Assembly (NCBI GenBank): GCA_016722075.1
Contig: JADKGW010000001.1
Span: 4,898,001-4,962,000, forward strand
Length of the DNA stretch: 64,000 nucleotides
Origin: Candidatus Kouleothrix ribensis
Lineage (GTDB): Bacteria > Chloroflexota > Chloroflexia > Chloroflexales > Roseiflexaceae
Direction: 5' to 3'
Shown here: piece after piece, positions 45,801-56,620 of the stretch
How positions within the stretch are numbered: the first letter of the stretch is position 1
Layout of the letters: each line of letters begins with the position of its first letter
The notes under the pieces: model-generated
Database searches by the model: none
Told to the model about the DNA's origin: nothing
Seen by the model: the letters and a program-made list of their open reading frames with translations, nothing else
Made by a program: the position numbers and the translations under genes

Positions 45801-46505
45801 TCAACTATGCGCGGGCGCGTCCCAGCGCGGTGCGGCGGCGCTGAGCAGCGCACGGCCGCGCGGCGGCCCCCACACTGCGGCAAGCTCGCCCGCCAGCGCG
45901 CCGAGCAGCTCGGGCACGTCGGCCGAAGCGGTGGGGTGCATGCCCTCGCTCACGATCAGCACCCGGCGCGTCACGGCGCTCACAGTCGAGGCCCGGCCCT
46001 GCCGAAAGGTCCAGCGCCGGGCATGCACTTGGCGCGCCGCGTCGGCAAAGATCACCTCGCCAGGCTCGGGGTGCTCAACCTCGCCGCCAAACGCCAGGTA
46101 CTGCTCATCGCCGTCGGCATGGCGCACCTCGATGAAGCCCTCGACACCCTGTAGGTCGAACACCGCCACCGGCAGCGCGAACGCCAGCGACAGCGCATTG
46201 CACAGGTCGACCAGCGGGTGCAGGCGCGGCAGATCGCCCTCACGCCTGAAGCGCCGCAGCAGCGCCTCGGCCGCCGAGCGGTACTGAGTCGGCTTGAGGC
46301 CCATCTGCGCGTAGGCCCGGCGCCAGGCCTGGATCTCGGGCAGCTCGGACTCGCCGCCCGCGCCGAGGCGCGCCTGGGCGCGCGCGTGCCACGGCCCCAG
46401 CTGCGCGCCCACGTCGGGCGCGTCGTCGACGCCCTCGAGCAGCAGCAGGCCGGCGACCAGCTGCGGAAACTCGCGCCAGATCGGCGGCGTGTGCAGGAAG
46501 TACAT
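45801..46505 (-). CDS. B3/B4 (tRNA-synthetase-like) domain protein
   Basis: A 234-residue protein resembling the B3/B4 domain of phenylalanyl-tRNA synthetase beta chains, which edits mischarged tRNA. Visible landmarks are AYAQMGLKPTQYRSAAEALLRR and HPLVDLCNALSLAFALPVAVFDL, then a repeated-barrel C-terminal half. Stand-alone B3/B4 proteins are common in bacteria; trans-editing of tRNA or a related amino-acid role is suspected but unproven. No partner gene is adjacent. The 172 bp between it and the acyl-CoA dehydrogenase start hold nothing I recognise. Confidence 0.82.
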   Translation of the reverse strand: MYFLHTPPIWREFPQLVAGLLLLEGVDDAPDVGAQLGPWHARAQARLGAGGESELPEIQAWRRAYAQMGLKPTQYRSAAEALLRRFRREGDLPRLHPLVDLCNALSLAFALPVAVFDLQGVEGFIEVRHADGDEQYLAFGGEVEHPEPGEVIFADAARQVHARRWTFRQGRASTVSAVTRRVLIVSEGMHPTASADVPELLGALAGELAAVWGPPRGRALLSAAAPRWDAPAHS

Positions 46506-46574
46506 GGGTCGATTCCTTAATGCTCTATTGGCTCCGCGCGTCGATCATAGCATATTAGCGGCCCAGATTGCGCG

Positions 46575-46614
46575 CCCGCTCTGCCGCAGGCATAAACAGT
46601 GCCGGCTGCACAAG
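46575..46614 (-). repeat. Dispersed palindrome family 1, single right arm (copy F)
   Basis: CCGCTCTGCCGCAGGC followed by ATAAACAGTGCCGGCTGCAC matches copy D. It sits 85 bp before the MarR start. Confidence 0.65.
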
Positions 46615-46698
46615 CCATGCCGGCGGCAAACGCCCTTGCCAAATCGCCACACCCGCGATATACTTCCAACGTTCGAACCATTCTAGCTCTGTGACTAT

Positions 46699-47163
46699 AT
46701 GACAGATCAAATCATTATGGCCCAGCCAGCCGAACAATCGCGCGATCGGCTGCGCGACCTGTTCAGCTTCCTGATGCAGCGCTCGGCCGGCGGCATGATG
46801 AAGGTTATGGCCGAGGCTGGCCTATCGATGCCGCAGATGGTCGCGCTGCACCTGCTACGCAACTGCGGCCCGTACACCATCTCGGCGCTGGCCGGCAAGC
46901 TCAGCCTATCGCTGGCCGCCACTAGCCACCTGGTCGACCGCATGGTGCAGCAGCGGTTGGTCGAACGAAATGAGGATGCGCAGGATCGGCGCCAGAAACA
47001 GGTAGTGATCAGCGCGGCCGGCCTGGCATTGCTCGAGCAGCTGGTCGAGGCGCGGCTGGCCAAGATCGGGCCGATCACCGCAGCCCTGCCGCCCGAGCTA
47101 CGCGCGCAGCTCGACCAGCTGCTCGACCAGGTGCTCGAGGTGCTGAGGCAAGAGCCGCTCTAG
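46699..47163 (+). CDS. MarR-family transcriptional regulator
   Basis: A 154-residue MarR protein. The DNA-binding helix is around YTISALAGKLSLSLAATSHLVDRMV (about residues 58-82) and the wing is in ERNEDAQDRRQKQVVIS. The ATG at 46699 is used; an ATG six codons later is an alternative. It is transcribed towards a DHA2-type efflux pump 160 bp downstream, the classic arrangement of a local repressor released by the pump's substrate. Only a weak palindrome is visible nearby, so its operator is not assigned. Confidence 0.9.
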   Translation: MTDQIIMAQPAEQSRDRLRDLFSFLMQRSAGGMMKVMAEAGLSMPQMVALHLLRNCGPYTISALAGKLSLSLAATSHLVDRMVQQRLVERNEDAQDRRQKQVVISAAGLALLEQLVEARLAKIGPITAALPPELRAQLDQLLDQVLEVLRQEPL

Positions 47164-47252
47164 CGGGGCGGCGATACCAGGCAGCGCTCCGCGCCCCGCG
47201 CGGGGCGCTACGCATGCCTATAGCGTGATTTTCTGATTGGAACAGCTTGATC

Positions 47253-47297
47253 GAAACGTACCGCTCTGCCGCAGGCGCCAAACCGCCGGCTGCATAC
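47253..47297 (-). repeat. Dispersed palindrome family 1, single right arm (copy D)
   Basis: GAAACGTACCGCTCTGCC then GCAGGCGCCAAACCGCCGGC. Its reverse complement shares GGCAGAGCGGTACGTTTCG (19 identical bases) with copy C. It ends 26 nt before the MFS start, and its presence argues against the earlier in-frame start at 47237. Confidence 0.75.
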
Positions 47298-47323
47298 ATC
47301 TATACGAAAGGAATCGTTCTCGG

Positions 47324-49180
<1,857 letters not shown>

Positions 49181-49211
49181 TCGCGCGGTGAGCGCGGGGT
49201 CAAGCCTCGTA

Positions 49212-49245
49212 TCTGCCGCAGGCAAACAACTGCCAACTGCGTACG
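49212..49245 (-). repeat. Dispersed palindrome family 1, single right arm (copy G)
   Basis: TCTGCCGCAGGCAAAC followed by AACTGCCAACTGCGTACG matches the family consensus read in reverse. The remaining gap to 49454 has a TATAAC that could be a -10 box for the next gene. Confidence 0.6.
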
Positions 49246-49454
49246 TTGTGTTAATGCTGATCTAATCTTGCGCTTGTATCCTCGTATGCTATAGCGAAGC
49301 GCAGCACGATCGAGCCAGCCTGGCATACCGTTCCCGCGCGCTGATGCGGAAACGGCCCGTGCGAACTGGCTCGTGCGTCCTGCCACCTGCTATAACGGCA
49401 CAATTCCGCCGAACGCAACCGCGCGGCGGAGCACGGTACATACGGGAGATAGCC

Positions 49455-50498
49455 TTGATTGCACAAGTACCCAAAGCCGGTGTGGGCAACGCCGCCGGGC
49501 GCATGCTGGTGCGCGGGCTAGGCCGGGCGCTGCGGGCGCTCGCGATGCTCTACTGCCTGGGCCTGGTGATCCTGGCGGCGCTCTGGCTGGCCGGCATCCA
49601 GGGCATCGGCCTGCTCGACCTCGCAAATATCTTTGCGCTATACCTGTTTGCCCCGCTCGTGCTGATCGCGCCGCTGGCCTGGCTGGTGCGCGCGCGCTGG
49701 CTGCGCGCCGCCGCTGTGCTGGCGCTGCTGGCCGGCGTGGCGCTGTTTGGCCCGCTGCTGATCCCACCGTCTGTGCGCACAACCAGCGGCGCGCCGCTGC
49801 GCGTGGCCACGGTGAACCTGCACTACGAGCTGGCGGCTGCGCAGCTGCCCGGCCTGCTCGGGGTGATCCGCGCGCAGCGCGCCGACGTGGTGCTGCTGCA
49901 AGAGCTATCGCCGAGCGCCGCAGATCTCATCCGGCGCGAGCTGAGCGCCGATTACCCGCATCAGGCGCTCGAGCCATCGACATCGTTCGACGGCCTGGGC
50001 GTGCTTAGCCGCTATGCGATCGAAACACTGCCGCATACCGAGCCGTTGGCCGCGCAGCTGCTGCGCGTACGCATGCCCGCCGCTGATGTTATGCTCATGA
50101 ACGTTAGCCTGGCATCGCCCGAGGTCAAACGCCGGCGCCTGCCGCTGGTCGGCTGGGTGCCGGGCATGCGCTACGATGTCGGCAAGCGTTCGCGCGATAT
50201 CGACCGGCTGCTGCGCGAGGTCGCCGCGCTCGACGGGCCGCTGGTGATCGCCGGCGATTTCAACATGAGCGACCGCGAGCGCGACTACCAGCGCATGGCC
50301 GCACGCCTGCACGATACCTATCGCGAGACCAACTGGGGCCTGGGGGCGACCTTTCCGAACCGGCCGCCTTTCCCGCTGATTCGAATCGATTATGTCTGGG
50401 GCAGCGGCCCGGCTGTGCCGGCGGCTACGCAGGTGATCTGTGGCGGAGCATCCGACCACTGTATGCTGGTGGCCGACATGCAGGTGGGTGCCACGTAA
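49455..50498 (+). CDS. Membrane-anchored endonuclease/exonuclease/phosphatase-family hydrolase
   Basis: A 347-residue EEP-fold protein. Three N-terminal helices (about residues 25-115) anchor it; the catalytic domain outside the membrane has TVNLHYE (Asn), LLQELSP (Glu), AGDFNMSD (Asp-x-Asn) and SDHCML (Asp-His), the complete EEP active site for phosphodiester or phosphomonoester hydrolysis. I start at TTG 49455 with GGGAG 6 nt upstream; an ATG at 49344 lacks such a site and adds a non-hydrophobic stretch. Substrate (nucleic acid or phospholipid) is not predictable. Confidence 0.8.
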   Translation: MIAQVPKAGVGNAAGRMLVRGLGRALRALAMLYCLGLVILAALWLAGIQGIGLLDLANIFALYLFAPLVLIAPLAWLVRARWLRAAAVLALLAGVALFGPLLIPPSVRTTSGAPLRVATVNLHYELAAAQLPGLLGVIRAQRADVVLLQELSPSAADLIRRELSADYPHQALEPSTSFDGLGVLSRYAIETLPHTEPLAAQLLRVRMPAADVMLMNVSLASPEVKRRRLPLVGWVPGMRYDVGKRSRDIDRLLREVAALDGPLVIAGDFNMSDRERDYQRMAARLHDTYRETNWGLGATFPNRPPFPLIRIDYVWGSGPAVPAATQVICGGASDHCMLVADMQVGAT

Positions 50499-50560
50499 CT
50501 AGCTGCGGCTAAGCTGGTATAATCGCCCATGCTCGCGCCACATCGATCGCAGAGTATGCT

Positions 50561-51058
50561 ATGGAACGCTACCCGCCACCTGTGCCGCCGGCCGATCGCC
50601 CGGTGTTGCTGCTCGATATCGACGGGGTGATCAATGTATTCCAGTGCTCGCTCGCGCGCGAGACCCAGCTGGCCGCGCACCTACCATCGATCAAGCTGCT
50701 GCCGGGGCTCGAAGAGTGGCTGGCGCAGCTCGATCGGGCCTACCACCTGGTGTGGTGCGCGCACAGCGGTGCGCTGCTGAATGCCGCCGCAGCCGGCGCG
50801 TGGGGCCTGGGCGCGCGCGCACTGATCGAGCCGCCGGCTGATGCCGATGCCGGCTGGAAGGCCGCAGCGGTGGCACGCACCTTCGCCACCTGGCCCGGCG
50901 CGATTGCCTGGGTTGAGGATGGCTTCACACCGGCGGCGCGCGCATGGGCGGCCGAGCGCCTGCGCCTGGGCCGGCGCACCTGGCTGGTCGATGTGCGCGA
51001 CAGCGGCCTGACCGCCGAGGTGACCAGGTACCTGCTCGAGTGGGCCGCGCACACATAA
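50561..51058 (+). CDS. HAD-domain protein
   Basis: A 165-residue HAD-fold protein. Motif I is LLLDIDGVIN with the nucleophile Asp and the acid/base Asp two residues on; the later VEDGF supplies motif IV-like acid residues. Motif II Thr/Ser is probably the Ser in WCAHSG. It is a capless short form like those acting on nucleotides or small phosphates. TATAAT stands at 50518-50523, 38 bp upstream. It precedes a phosphodiesterase gene by 16 bp, so the two are likely co-transcribed. Confidence 0.82.
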   Translation: MERYPPPVPPADRPVLLLDIDGVINVFQCSLARETQLAAHLPSIKLLPGLEEWLAQLDRAYHLVWCAHSGALLNAAAAGAWGLGARALIEPPADADAGWKAAAVARTFATWPGAIAWVEDGFTPAARAWAAERLRLGRRTWLVDVRDSGLTAEVTRYLLEWAAHT

Positions 51059-51074
51059 ACCGAGGGAGCTGCCC

Positions 51075-52352
51075 ATGATCAACCAGGAATCGCTCGACGC
51101 GCTGGCAGCCGCGCGGATCGACCAGCACCACATCCGCCCGCTATACGCCGACTATAGCTTCGCGCAGATTCCGCAGACGCTGCGCCGCTGCCTGGGTGTG
51201 AGCACGCGCGCCGGCGTGCCGTTCGGCCAGCGCGACGACCTGTACCAAACCTACGACGCGGTGGTGCTGCTATTTATCGATGCCTTCGGCTGGCGCTTTG
51301 TCGAGCAGTATGCCGAACGTGCGCCATTCCTACGGCGCTTTCTCGATCAAGGCATGCTCGCCACGATCACGGCCCAGTTCCCCTCGACCACCGCCGCGCA
51401 CGTGACCACCATCCACACCGGGATGACTTGCGGCCAGAGCGGCGTGTTCGAGTGGTTCTACTACGAGCCGCAGCTCGATACGATCATCGCACCGCTGCTG
51501 TTCTCGTATGCCGGCGACAGCGAGCGCAATACGCTCAAGGGTAGCGGCGCCGACCCGGCGGTGCTGTTCCCACGCCAGACACTGTATCACGAGCTGAGCC
51601 GGCACGAGGTCGACTCGTTCGTGTTCCACCACCACACCTACGCCCACTCGCCGTTCTCGAAGCAGGTGACGGCCGGCGCGCGCGTGGTGCCTTACAAGAC
51701 CTTGCCCGAGGCGATTGTCAACCTGGGCCGCGTGCTCGAGCGGCGCCAGCGCCGCACCTATGTGTACCTGTACTTCGACGCGATCGACGCAACATGCCAC
51801 ACCTACGGGCCTGACTCGCCGCAGCTGGCGGCCGAGATCGAGCTGTTCCTGCTGGCGGCCGAGCACCTGCTGATGCCGGCGCTGGCGCGCGCGCCGGGCC
51901 ACACGCTGCTGCTGCAAACCGCCGACCACGGGCAGACTGCGCTCGACCCGGCCACGGCGATCTACCTGAATCAGCGCGTGCCCGAGCTGACCGGGCTGCT
52001 GCGCACCAGCCGATCGGGCCGGCCGCTGGTACCGGCCGGATCGAGCCGCGACATGTTCCTGTATGTGCGCGACGAGCAGCTGGCCGAGGCACAGGGCCTG
52101 CTGGCGCATGCACTCGCAGGGCAGGCCGATGTGGTGCGCACCAGCGAGCTGATCGCACAGGGCTTCTTCGGCACTACCACGCCATCGCCCGAGTTCATGG
52201 GCCGTGTCGGCAACCTGGTGATCCTGCCCCACCAGGGCCAGGCGGTCTGGTGGTACGAGCAGGGCCGCTTCGCGCAGAAGTTCTACGGCTCGCACGGCGG
52301 GCTGACCCGCGACGAGATGGAGACGGTGCTGCTGGCGCTACCGTTGGGGTAG
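51075..52352 (+). CDS. Type I phosphodiesterase/nucleotide pyrophosphatase-like protein
   Basis: A 425-residue alkaline-phosphatase-superfamily protein. Metal-ligand motifs are FIDAFGW, the nucleophile Thr in STTAAH, FDAIDATCH and TADHGQT, and a late GSHGG. It resembles nucleotide pyrophosphatases and phosphodiesterases; no signal peptide is seen, so it would act in the cytoplasm. GAGGGAG precedes the ATG. With the HAD gene and the EEP hydrolase just upstream it forms a run of three phosphate-ester hydrolases on one strand, which may belong to one phospho-metabolite pathway. Confidence 0.82.
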   Translation: MINQESLDALAAARIDQHHIRPLYADYSFAQIPQTLRRCLGVSTRAGVPFGQRDDLYQTYDAVVLLFIDAFGWRFVEQYAERAPFLRRFLDQGMLATITAQFPSTTAAHVTTIHTGMTCGQSGVFEWFYYEPQLDTIIAPLLFSYAGDSERNTLKGSGADPAVLFPRQTLYHELSRHEVDSFVFHHHTYAHSPFSKQVTAGARVVPYKTLPEAIVNLGRVLERRQRRTYVYLYFDAIDATCHTYGPDSPQLAAEIELFLLAAEHLLMPALARAPGHTLLLQTADHGQTALDPATAIYLNQRVPELTGLLRTSRSGRPLVPAGSSRDMFLYVRDEQLAEAQGLLAHALAGQADVVRTSELIAQGFFGTTTPSPEFMGRVGNLVILPHQGQAVWWYEQGRFAQKFYGSHGGLTRDEMETVLLALPLG

Positions 52353-52359
52353 CGCCCGG

Positions 52360-53538
52360 CTACCCAAGATCCAGGATGCGCGTGAGTGCGCCGATCAGGC
52401 GCTCGGCATCGGCCGGGCCGTTGTAGCACTGGATGGACACGCGGATGTAGTGCCCACCATTCCAGCCAACCAGCGGCACCTCGATCTGGTATTCATCCCA
52501 CAGGCGCGCCTTGAGCGCAGCCAGGTCGCAGGGCGGCAGCGCGATCGTGCGCATCTGCGCGTACATATCGTCGGGGCTGATCGGCGCCAGGCCGGTTAGC
52601 TCACCCATGCGCCGCTCGACCTCAACCAGTACCGCGTGGCAGGCGGCGCGCACCGCCGGCCAATCCCGATCGGCCTGCCAATCGATTGCGGCGGGGGTGG
52701 CGAGGTAGGCCGCCGGGTTGTGCGTACCCGGCCACTCGAAGTAATCGAGGAACGGCGACTGGCTGGGCCGCTCGGCCTGCCAGCCCCAGCTGACGACCAG
52801 CGGCTCGAGCAGGGGCTGGCAGGCCGGCCGCGCGTACAGGAATCCGGCGCTCTTGGGCGCGCACAGCCACTTGTGGCAGTTGCCGGTGTAGAAGTCGGCG
52901 CCGAGCGCGTCGAGCGCCAGGTCGATCTGGCCGGGCGCATGCGCGCCGTCGATCACGGTCATAATCCCCGCCGCACGTGCGCGCCGGCACACCTCGGCCA
53001 GCGGGAAGATCAGCGCGGTGGGCGAGGTGATCTGGCTGAGGAAGATCACGCGGGTGCGCGGGCCGACACCAGCCCACAGCTGCTCGACGAACGACTCGGC
53101 GCTGGTGAGCGGCAGGCCGATCGGCTGGTTGATGTAGCGCACGCCGCGCTGGCCGCACACAAAGCGCCAGGCCCGGTCGGCCGCGCCATACTCGTGATCG
53201 GAGGCGAGCACCTCGTCGCCGGGCTGCAGGCTAAGCGCGCGCGCGACGATGTTGACGCCATAGGTGGCATTGGGCACGTACACCAGGCTGTCGGCCTGGG
53301 TGCCCAGGTAGGCTGCCAGCCGCGTACGCGCCTCGGCCAGCAGGTCGCTAATCCGGCGACCCAGGAACTCGACCGGCTGCTGCTCGAGCATGTGCTCCCA
53401 GTGCTGGAAGGCCGCGAACACCGGGCGCGGGCAGGCGCCAAAGCTGCCGTGGTTGAGGAACGTGATATTCTTGCGCAACAAGAACTCGTCGCGGTATGCT
53501 GGCAGTGAATGCGCTGCGGTAGGTGTTCGATCTGGCAT
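52360..53538 (-). CDS. Class V aminotransferase (isopenicillin N epimerase-like)
   Basis: A 392-residue PLP enzyme. The start FLNHGSFGACPRPVF and the PLP-lysine segment GNCHKW (Lys223) match isopenicillin-N-epimerase-like/cysteine-desulfurase-like aminotransferases; VIDGAHAPGQIDL holds the cofactor Asp and His. Reactions in the family include transamination, racemisation and C-S lyase activity, so the substrate is open. Its stop is 7 bp from the convergent phosphodiesterase stop. An EamA transporter gene lies upstream on the same strand, 69 bp away. Confidence 0.88.
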   Translation of the reverse strand: MPDRTPTAAHSLPAYRDEFLLRKNITFLNHGSFGACPRPVFAAFQHWEHMLEQQPVEFLGRRISDLLAEARTRLAAYLGTQADSLVYVPNATYGVNIVARALSLQPGDEVLASDHEYGAADRAWRFVCGQRGVRYINQPIGLPLTSAESFVEQLWAGVGPRTRVIFLSQITSPTALIFPLAEVCRRARAAGIMTVIDGAHAPGQIDLALDALGADFYTGNCHKWLCAPKSAGFLYARPACQPLLEPLVVSWGWQAERPSQSPFLDYFEWPGTHNPAAYLATPAAIDWQADRDWPAVRAACHAVLVEVERRMGELTGLAPISPDDMYAQMRTIALPPCDLAALKARLWDEYQIEVPLVGWNGGHYIRVSIQCYNGPADAERLIGALTRILDLG

Positions 53539-53607
53539 AATTCAACCCCTCGTTTCTACTATGCGCCGCTACCGTGCAAACCAGCCACAAGGTAGCGGGC
53601 ACCCACC

Positions 53608-54507
53608 TTAGCCTCGCCGCACTGGCGCGCGCCGGCCGGCCGCCACCGCCGCCACCACCAGCAGCGCCACCGCCACAGTCGCGGGTGTCACGCGCTCGCG
53701 CAGCAGCAGCGCCGAGGCGATCAGCGTGAAGAACGGCTGAAGCAGCTGCAGCTGGCTGACGCGCGCGACGCCACCGATCGCCAGGCCGTGGTACCAGGCG
53801 AAGAACGCCAACAGCTGGCTGATCAGCGCGACATACAAGAAGCATGCCCAGGCCAGCGGCGGCGCGGCCGCACCGTGCTGCCAGAGCGCCAGGCCCACCG
53901 GCACGCTAATGAACGGCGCGCCGAGCAGCAGCGCCCAGCAGATCACCTGCCAGCCGCCGAGCGAGCGCGCCAGCCGGCCACCCTCGGCGTAGCCGACTGC
54001 CCCGGCCGCTACCGCCCCCAGCAGCGCCAGGTCGGCCAGCTGCAGCGCGCCGGCCCCGCTGGCAAACGCGAAGCCAACTACGGCCATGCTGCCGGCCAGG
54101 CTGGCGACCCAGAACATCGGCGCGGGGCGCTCGCCGCCGCGCAGCGTGGCTACCAGCGCGGTGGCCAGCGGCAGCAGCCCGACCACGATCGCGCCGTGGG
54201 CCGCCGGCACCTGGCGCAGCGCCCAGGCCGAGAGGAACGGGAAGCCCAGGATCACACCCAGCGCGACGAGCACCAGCCCGCGCCACTCGGCGCCGGTCGG
54301 CCGGCGTTGGCGCGTGCCCAGCAGCAGCGCGGCCGCCACCAGCGCCGCCACCAGCGCGCGGCCCAACCCTACCACGATCGGGTCGAGGTAGCCCACCGCC
54401 ACGCGCGTGGCCGGCAGTGTCAAGCTAAAGCCCAGCACACCCAGCAGGCCATACCACAGCCCGCCGCCCTCGGCCGGCGCCCGCGCGCCCTCGATTGAAC
54501 GTCGCAT
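53608..54507 (-). CDS. EamA/DMT-family transporter
   Basis: A 299-residue membrane protein with ten helices from two EamA repeats (each about 140 residues), typical of exporters of amino acids or other metabolites. GGGGAG before the ATG at 54507 fixes the start; an open frame to 54879 runs through a full family 1 repeat element and is not coding. It lies 69 bp upstream of the class V aminotransferase on the same strand, so a linked role, such as exporting that enzyme's product, is possible but not shown. Confidence 0.88.
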   Translation of the reverse strand: MRRSIEGARAPAEGGGLWYGLLGVLGFSLTLPATRVAVGYLDPIVVGLGRALVAALVAAALLLGTRQRRPTGAEWRGLVLVALGVILGFPFLSAWALRQVPAAHGAIVVGLLPLATALVATLRGGERPAPMFWVASLAGSMAVVGFAFASGAGALQLADLALLGAVAAGAVGYAEGGRLARSLGGWQVICWALLLGAPFISVPVGLALWQHGAAAPPLAWACFLYVALISQLLAFFAWYHGLAIGGVARVSQLQLLQPFFTLIASALLLRERVTPATVAVALLVVAAVAAGRRAPVRRG

Positions 54508-54562
54508 TGGGGTGCTCCCCTCTTTGCTGCTTCGTAGCGCCGTATTCCACCTTCGGTGTGGC

Positions 54563-54759
54563 GTGCTGCCGCCGGCAAACAGCGCGACTGCGTTATCGCA
54601 AGTTACGCGGTGGCCCATGTTCCAGGCAATTTCTGCCTGCGGCAGCGCGGTACCACATTCTTTTGGTTTTCGGTTTTTGCGCTCGGCGAGCGCAAAAACC
54701 GAAAACCGAAGAACAGAAAAGTACCGTGCTGCCGCAGGCAAACAGCGCGACTGCGCAAG
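54563..54759. repeat. Dispersed palindrome family 1, largest element with duplicated right arm (copy E)
   Basis: Left arm at 54602-54655, right arm at 54721-54759, and an inner palindrome of 20 perfect base pairs with loop GGC (54665-54707). A second right arm (54563-54592) precedes the element and matches the true right arm (54726-54755) at 29 of 30 bases. Confidence 0.9.
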
Positions 54760-54787
54760 TGCGCTATCCGGCGATAGCCTACGTGCT

Positions 54788-54813
54788 TGTCCGGCCGTAG
54801 CCACGGCCGGACA
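54788..54813. repeat. Perfect 11-bp hairpin
   Basis: TGTCCGGCCGT-AGCC-ACGGCCGGACA, just beyond the family 1 element. No T-run follows. Confidence 0.7.
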
Positions 54814-54988
54814 GAACAGCAGTATGCACCAGGCCGCCGGCACTGTCGAGTGACAAAGCCACATGGCCGGCAGGAACAATCGCCCGGCGCAACCTTATGT
54901 GCCCGCCAAGCGTACTATAGGCAGAACCATGCAGCGAACGACCGCAAGCGTGCGGCGCTCAGCAATACATTAGGAAGGATGCAGCCGA

Positions 54989-55273
54989 ATGAATACCCAG
55001 TTTATGCGCAGCAAGAACGACAAGATTATCGCCGGCGTGTGTGGCGGCATTGCGCGCTACTTCAACATCGACCCGACGATCGTGCGCCTGCTGTTTGTGC
55101 TGGCAGTGGCACTCGGCGGCGCCAGCCCGCTGATCTACCTGGTGCTGTGGCTGGTAATGCCCGAAGAGCAGGCTGCCAACACGCTCCCGGCGGCGACCAT
55201 GCTGCCCGATCATCCGCGCCCGGTCGAAGAGTGGAAGTTCGACCCGTACACTGGCGAGCCGGTGCGCAAGTAG
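54989..55273 (+). CDS. PspC-domain membrane protein
   Basis: A 94-residue protein with the PspC domain: MRSKNDKIIAGVCGGIARYFNIDPTIVRL, then one strong helix (LLFVLAVALGGASPLIYLVLWLVMP). PspC proteins act in envelope-stress signalling or as toxin-like membrane partners in other bacteria. GGAAGGA precedes the ATG. The C-terminal tail ends in a charged segment (EEWKFDPYTGEPVRK). No psp partner gene is nearby. Confidence 0.88.
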   Translation: MNTQFMRSKNDKIIAGVCGGIARYFNIDPTIVRLLFVLAVALGGASPLIYLVLWLVMPEEQAANTLPAATMLPDHPRPVEEWKFDPYTGEPVRK

Positions 55274-55375
55274 CCCGCGCCGAGCAGTATGAATCAGGAG
55301 GGTCTGGCGATGCCAGGCTCTCTTGTGCGTATATGCGGCTGTTGCGCTGCGCGGCTAAACGCCAAACCGCGCTAC

Positions 55376-56374
55376 TCATGCGTTGCCGCGCTGCAGCAAG
55401 GGCACGAGATCGCGGGCGATCGACTCGAGCTGCGCCAGCGGGTCGCCATCGATGAACGGCACTAGCACCACCGAGTCGGCACCGGCGCTATACAGCCGCT
55501 CGATCGCCGCTGCGCCCTCGCTGGGCGTACCGCATACCGCCAGCGCGTCGAGCCATGGGTCGGGCATTTCGGCGCATAGTGCGGCTTCGCCGCGCGCCGC
55601 CATCGCCCGCGCGGCGCCGGCGATGGCCAGCGGCGCCAGCTGCACCCCTGCCTCGGCCGATGCCAGTGTGGCTGCGACAACCGGCCGCAGTTTGGCCCGC
55701 GCCGCCGCGCCATCCGCATCGACGCTACACCAGGCGTACACGGTCAGCCGGTGCGGCTCGGTGCGCCCCGCCGCCGCCGCGCCGCGCGCGATCTGCTCGC
55801 GCGCCCAGGCTACATAGGCCGGGGCCGCGCATTCGGCAAGGATGGTTCCATCGGCAGCCCGGCCGGCCAGCGCGAGCGACTTAGGCCCACGCACGCCCAG
55901 CGCCACCGGCGGGATCATGCGCGGCGGCAGGTCGAGCTGCACCTGGTCGAGCTGAACATGCCGCCCGCCCACGCTATAGCGCTCGCCGCGCAGCAGCGCC
56001 CGCACCGCCAGGGTCGTCTCTTCGAGCGCGGCCAGCTGCGATGCGGGCAGCGCCCCGACTTGCTGCATCCAGGCGGCCACGCCATGGCCGAAGCCCGGCA
56101 GCAGCCGGCCGGGGAACAGTCGCGCCAGCGTAGCCAGCTCCATCGCCACAAACGCGGGGTTACGCGCGACGGCCGGCATGATCCCGAGGCCAACCGCGAT
56201 ACGCTCGGTCGCGCCGAGCGCCGCCGTGGTCGAAGCGATCGCACCACCCCAAAAGCAATCCTCCACGATCCAAAGCTCGTCGAAGCCAGCGCGCTCGGCC
56301 TGGCCGGCGAACGCCCGCAACAGCTCGGGTGGGTATTGGCAGCGAAACATCACGCCAAGCGCCGGTTGAAGCAT
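55376..56374 (-). CDS. Luciferase-like (LLM) flavin-dependent oxidoreductase
   Basis: A 332-residue TIM-barrel flavoprotein of the bacterial-luciferase/F420-type superfamily. ELWIVEDCFWGGA, RNPAFVAMELATLARLFPGR and GFGHGVAAWMQQVGA are typical LLM segments. Members use FMN or F420 on many substrates, so the reaction is open. AAAGGGG lies 8 nt before the ATG. It stands alone; the nearest same-strand gene is over 1.8 kb away. Confidence 0.88.
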   Translation of the reverse strand: MLQPALGVMFRCQYPPELLRAFAGQAERAGFDELWIVEDCFWGGAIASTTAALGATERIAVGLGIMPAVARNPAFVAMELATLARLFPGRLLPGFGHGVAAWMQQVGALPASQLAALEETTLAVRALLRGERYSVGGRHVQLDQVQLDLPPRMIPPVALGVRGPKSLALAGRAADGTILAECAAPAYVAWAREQIARGAAAAGRTEPHRLTVYAWCSVDADGAAARAKLRPVVAATLASAEAGVQLAPLAIAGAARAMAARGEAALCAEMPDPWLDALAVCGTPSEGAAAIERLYSAGADSVVLVPFIDGDPLAQLESIARDLVPLLQRGNA

Positions 56375-56620
56375 GGCCGTGCCCCTTTCTGGAACACATA
56401 TATCCGTCGTTTTTCATGGCAACGTTCGGGTCAACCCGTACGTTTTGTGGGGGCGGGCGTGGCCAGGTCGCCCTGAAGAATCGCGCTCGCTGATGGTGCG
56501 GTGCCGCCGCCGCCCGCACCATCAACGCGTATCGGTATACATCCGAACCTGGTATCGGCAGTATAGCATACGAGCCAGCGGCGCGAGCCGGCGCTCGCGC
56601 TCGTGTCATTTGCCACAATG
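56375..56620. other. Upstream region of LLM oxidoreductase and GS-like ligase
   Basis: No gene seen. It contains one 11-bp hairpin (TGATGGTGCGG at 56491-56501 pairing with 56514-56524). The rest leads into the ligase promoter. Confidence 0.55.

Larger units (their letters stand above)
54508..54988. other. Repeat-dense gap
   Basis: No gene seen. It contains the largest family 1 element (54563-54759) and a separate perfect hairpin (54788-54813). The last 150 bp lead to the PspC-like gene without a clear promoter. Confidence 0.6.

Noticed and set aside
54508..54879. N-terminal extension of the EamA transporter
   Set aside because: It translates through a full palindromic repeat element; the ATG at 54507 has GGGGAG upstream and gives the normal transporter start.
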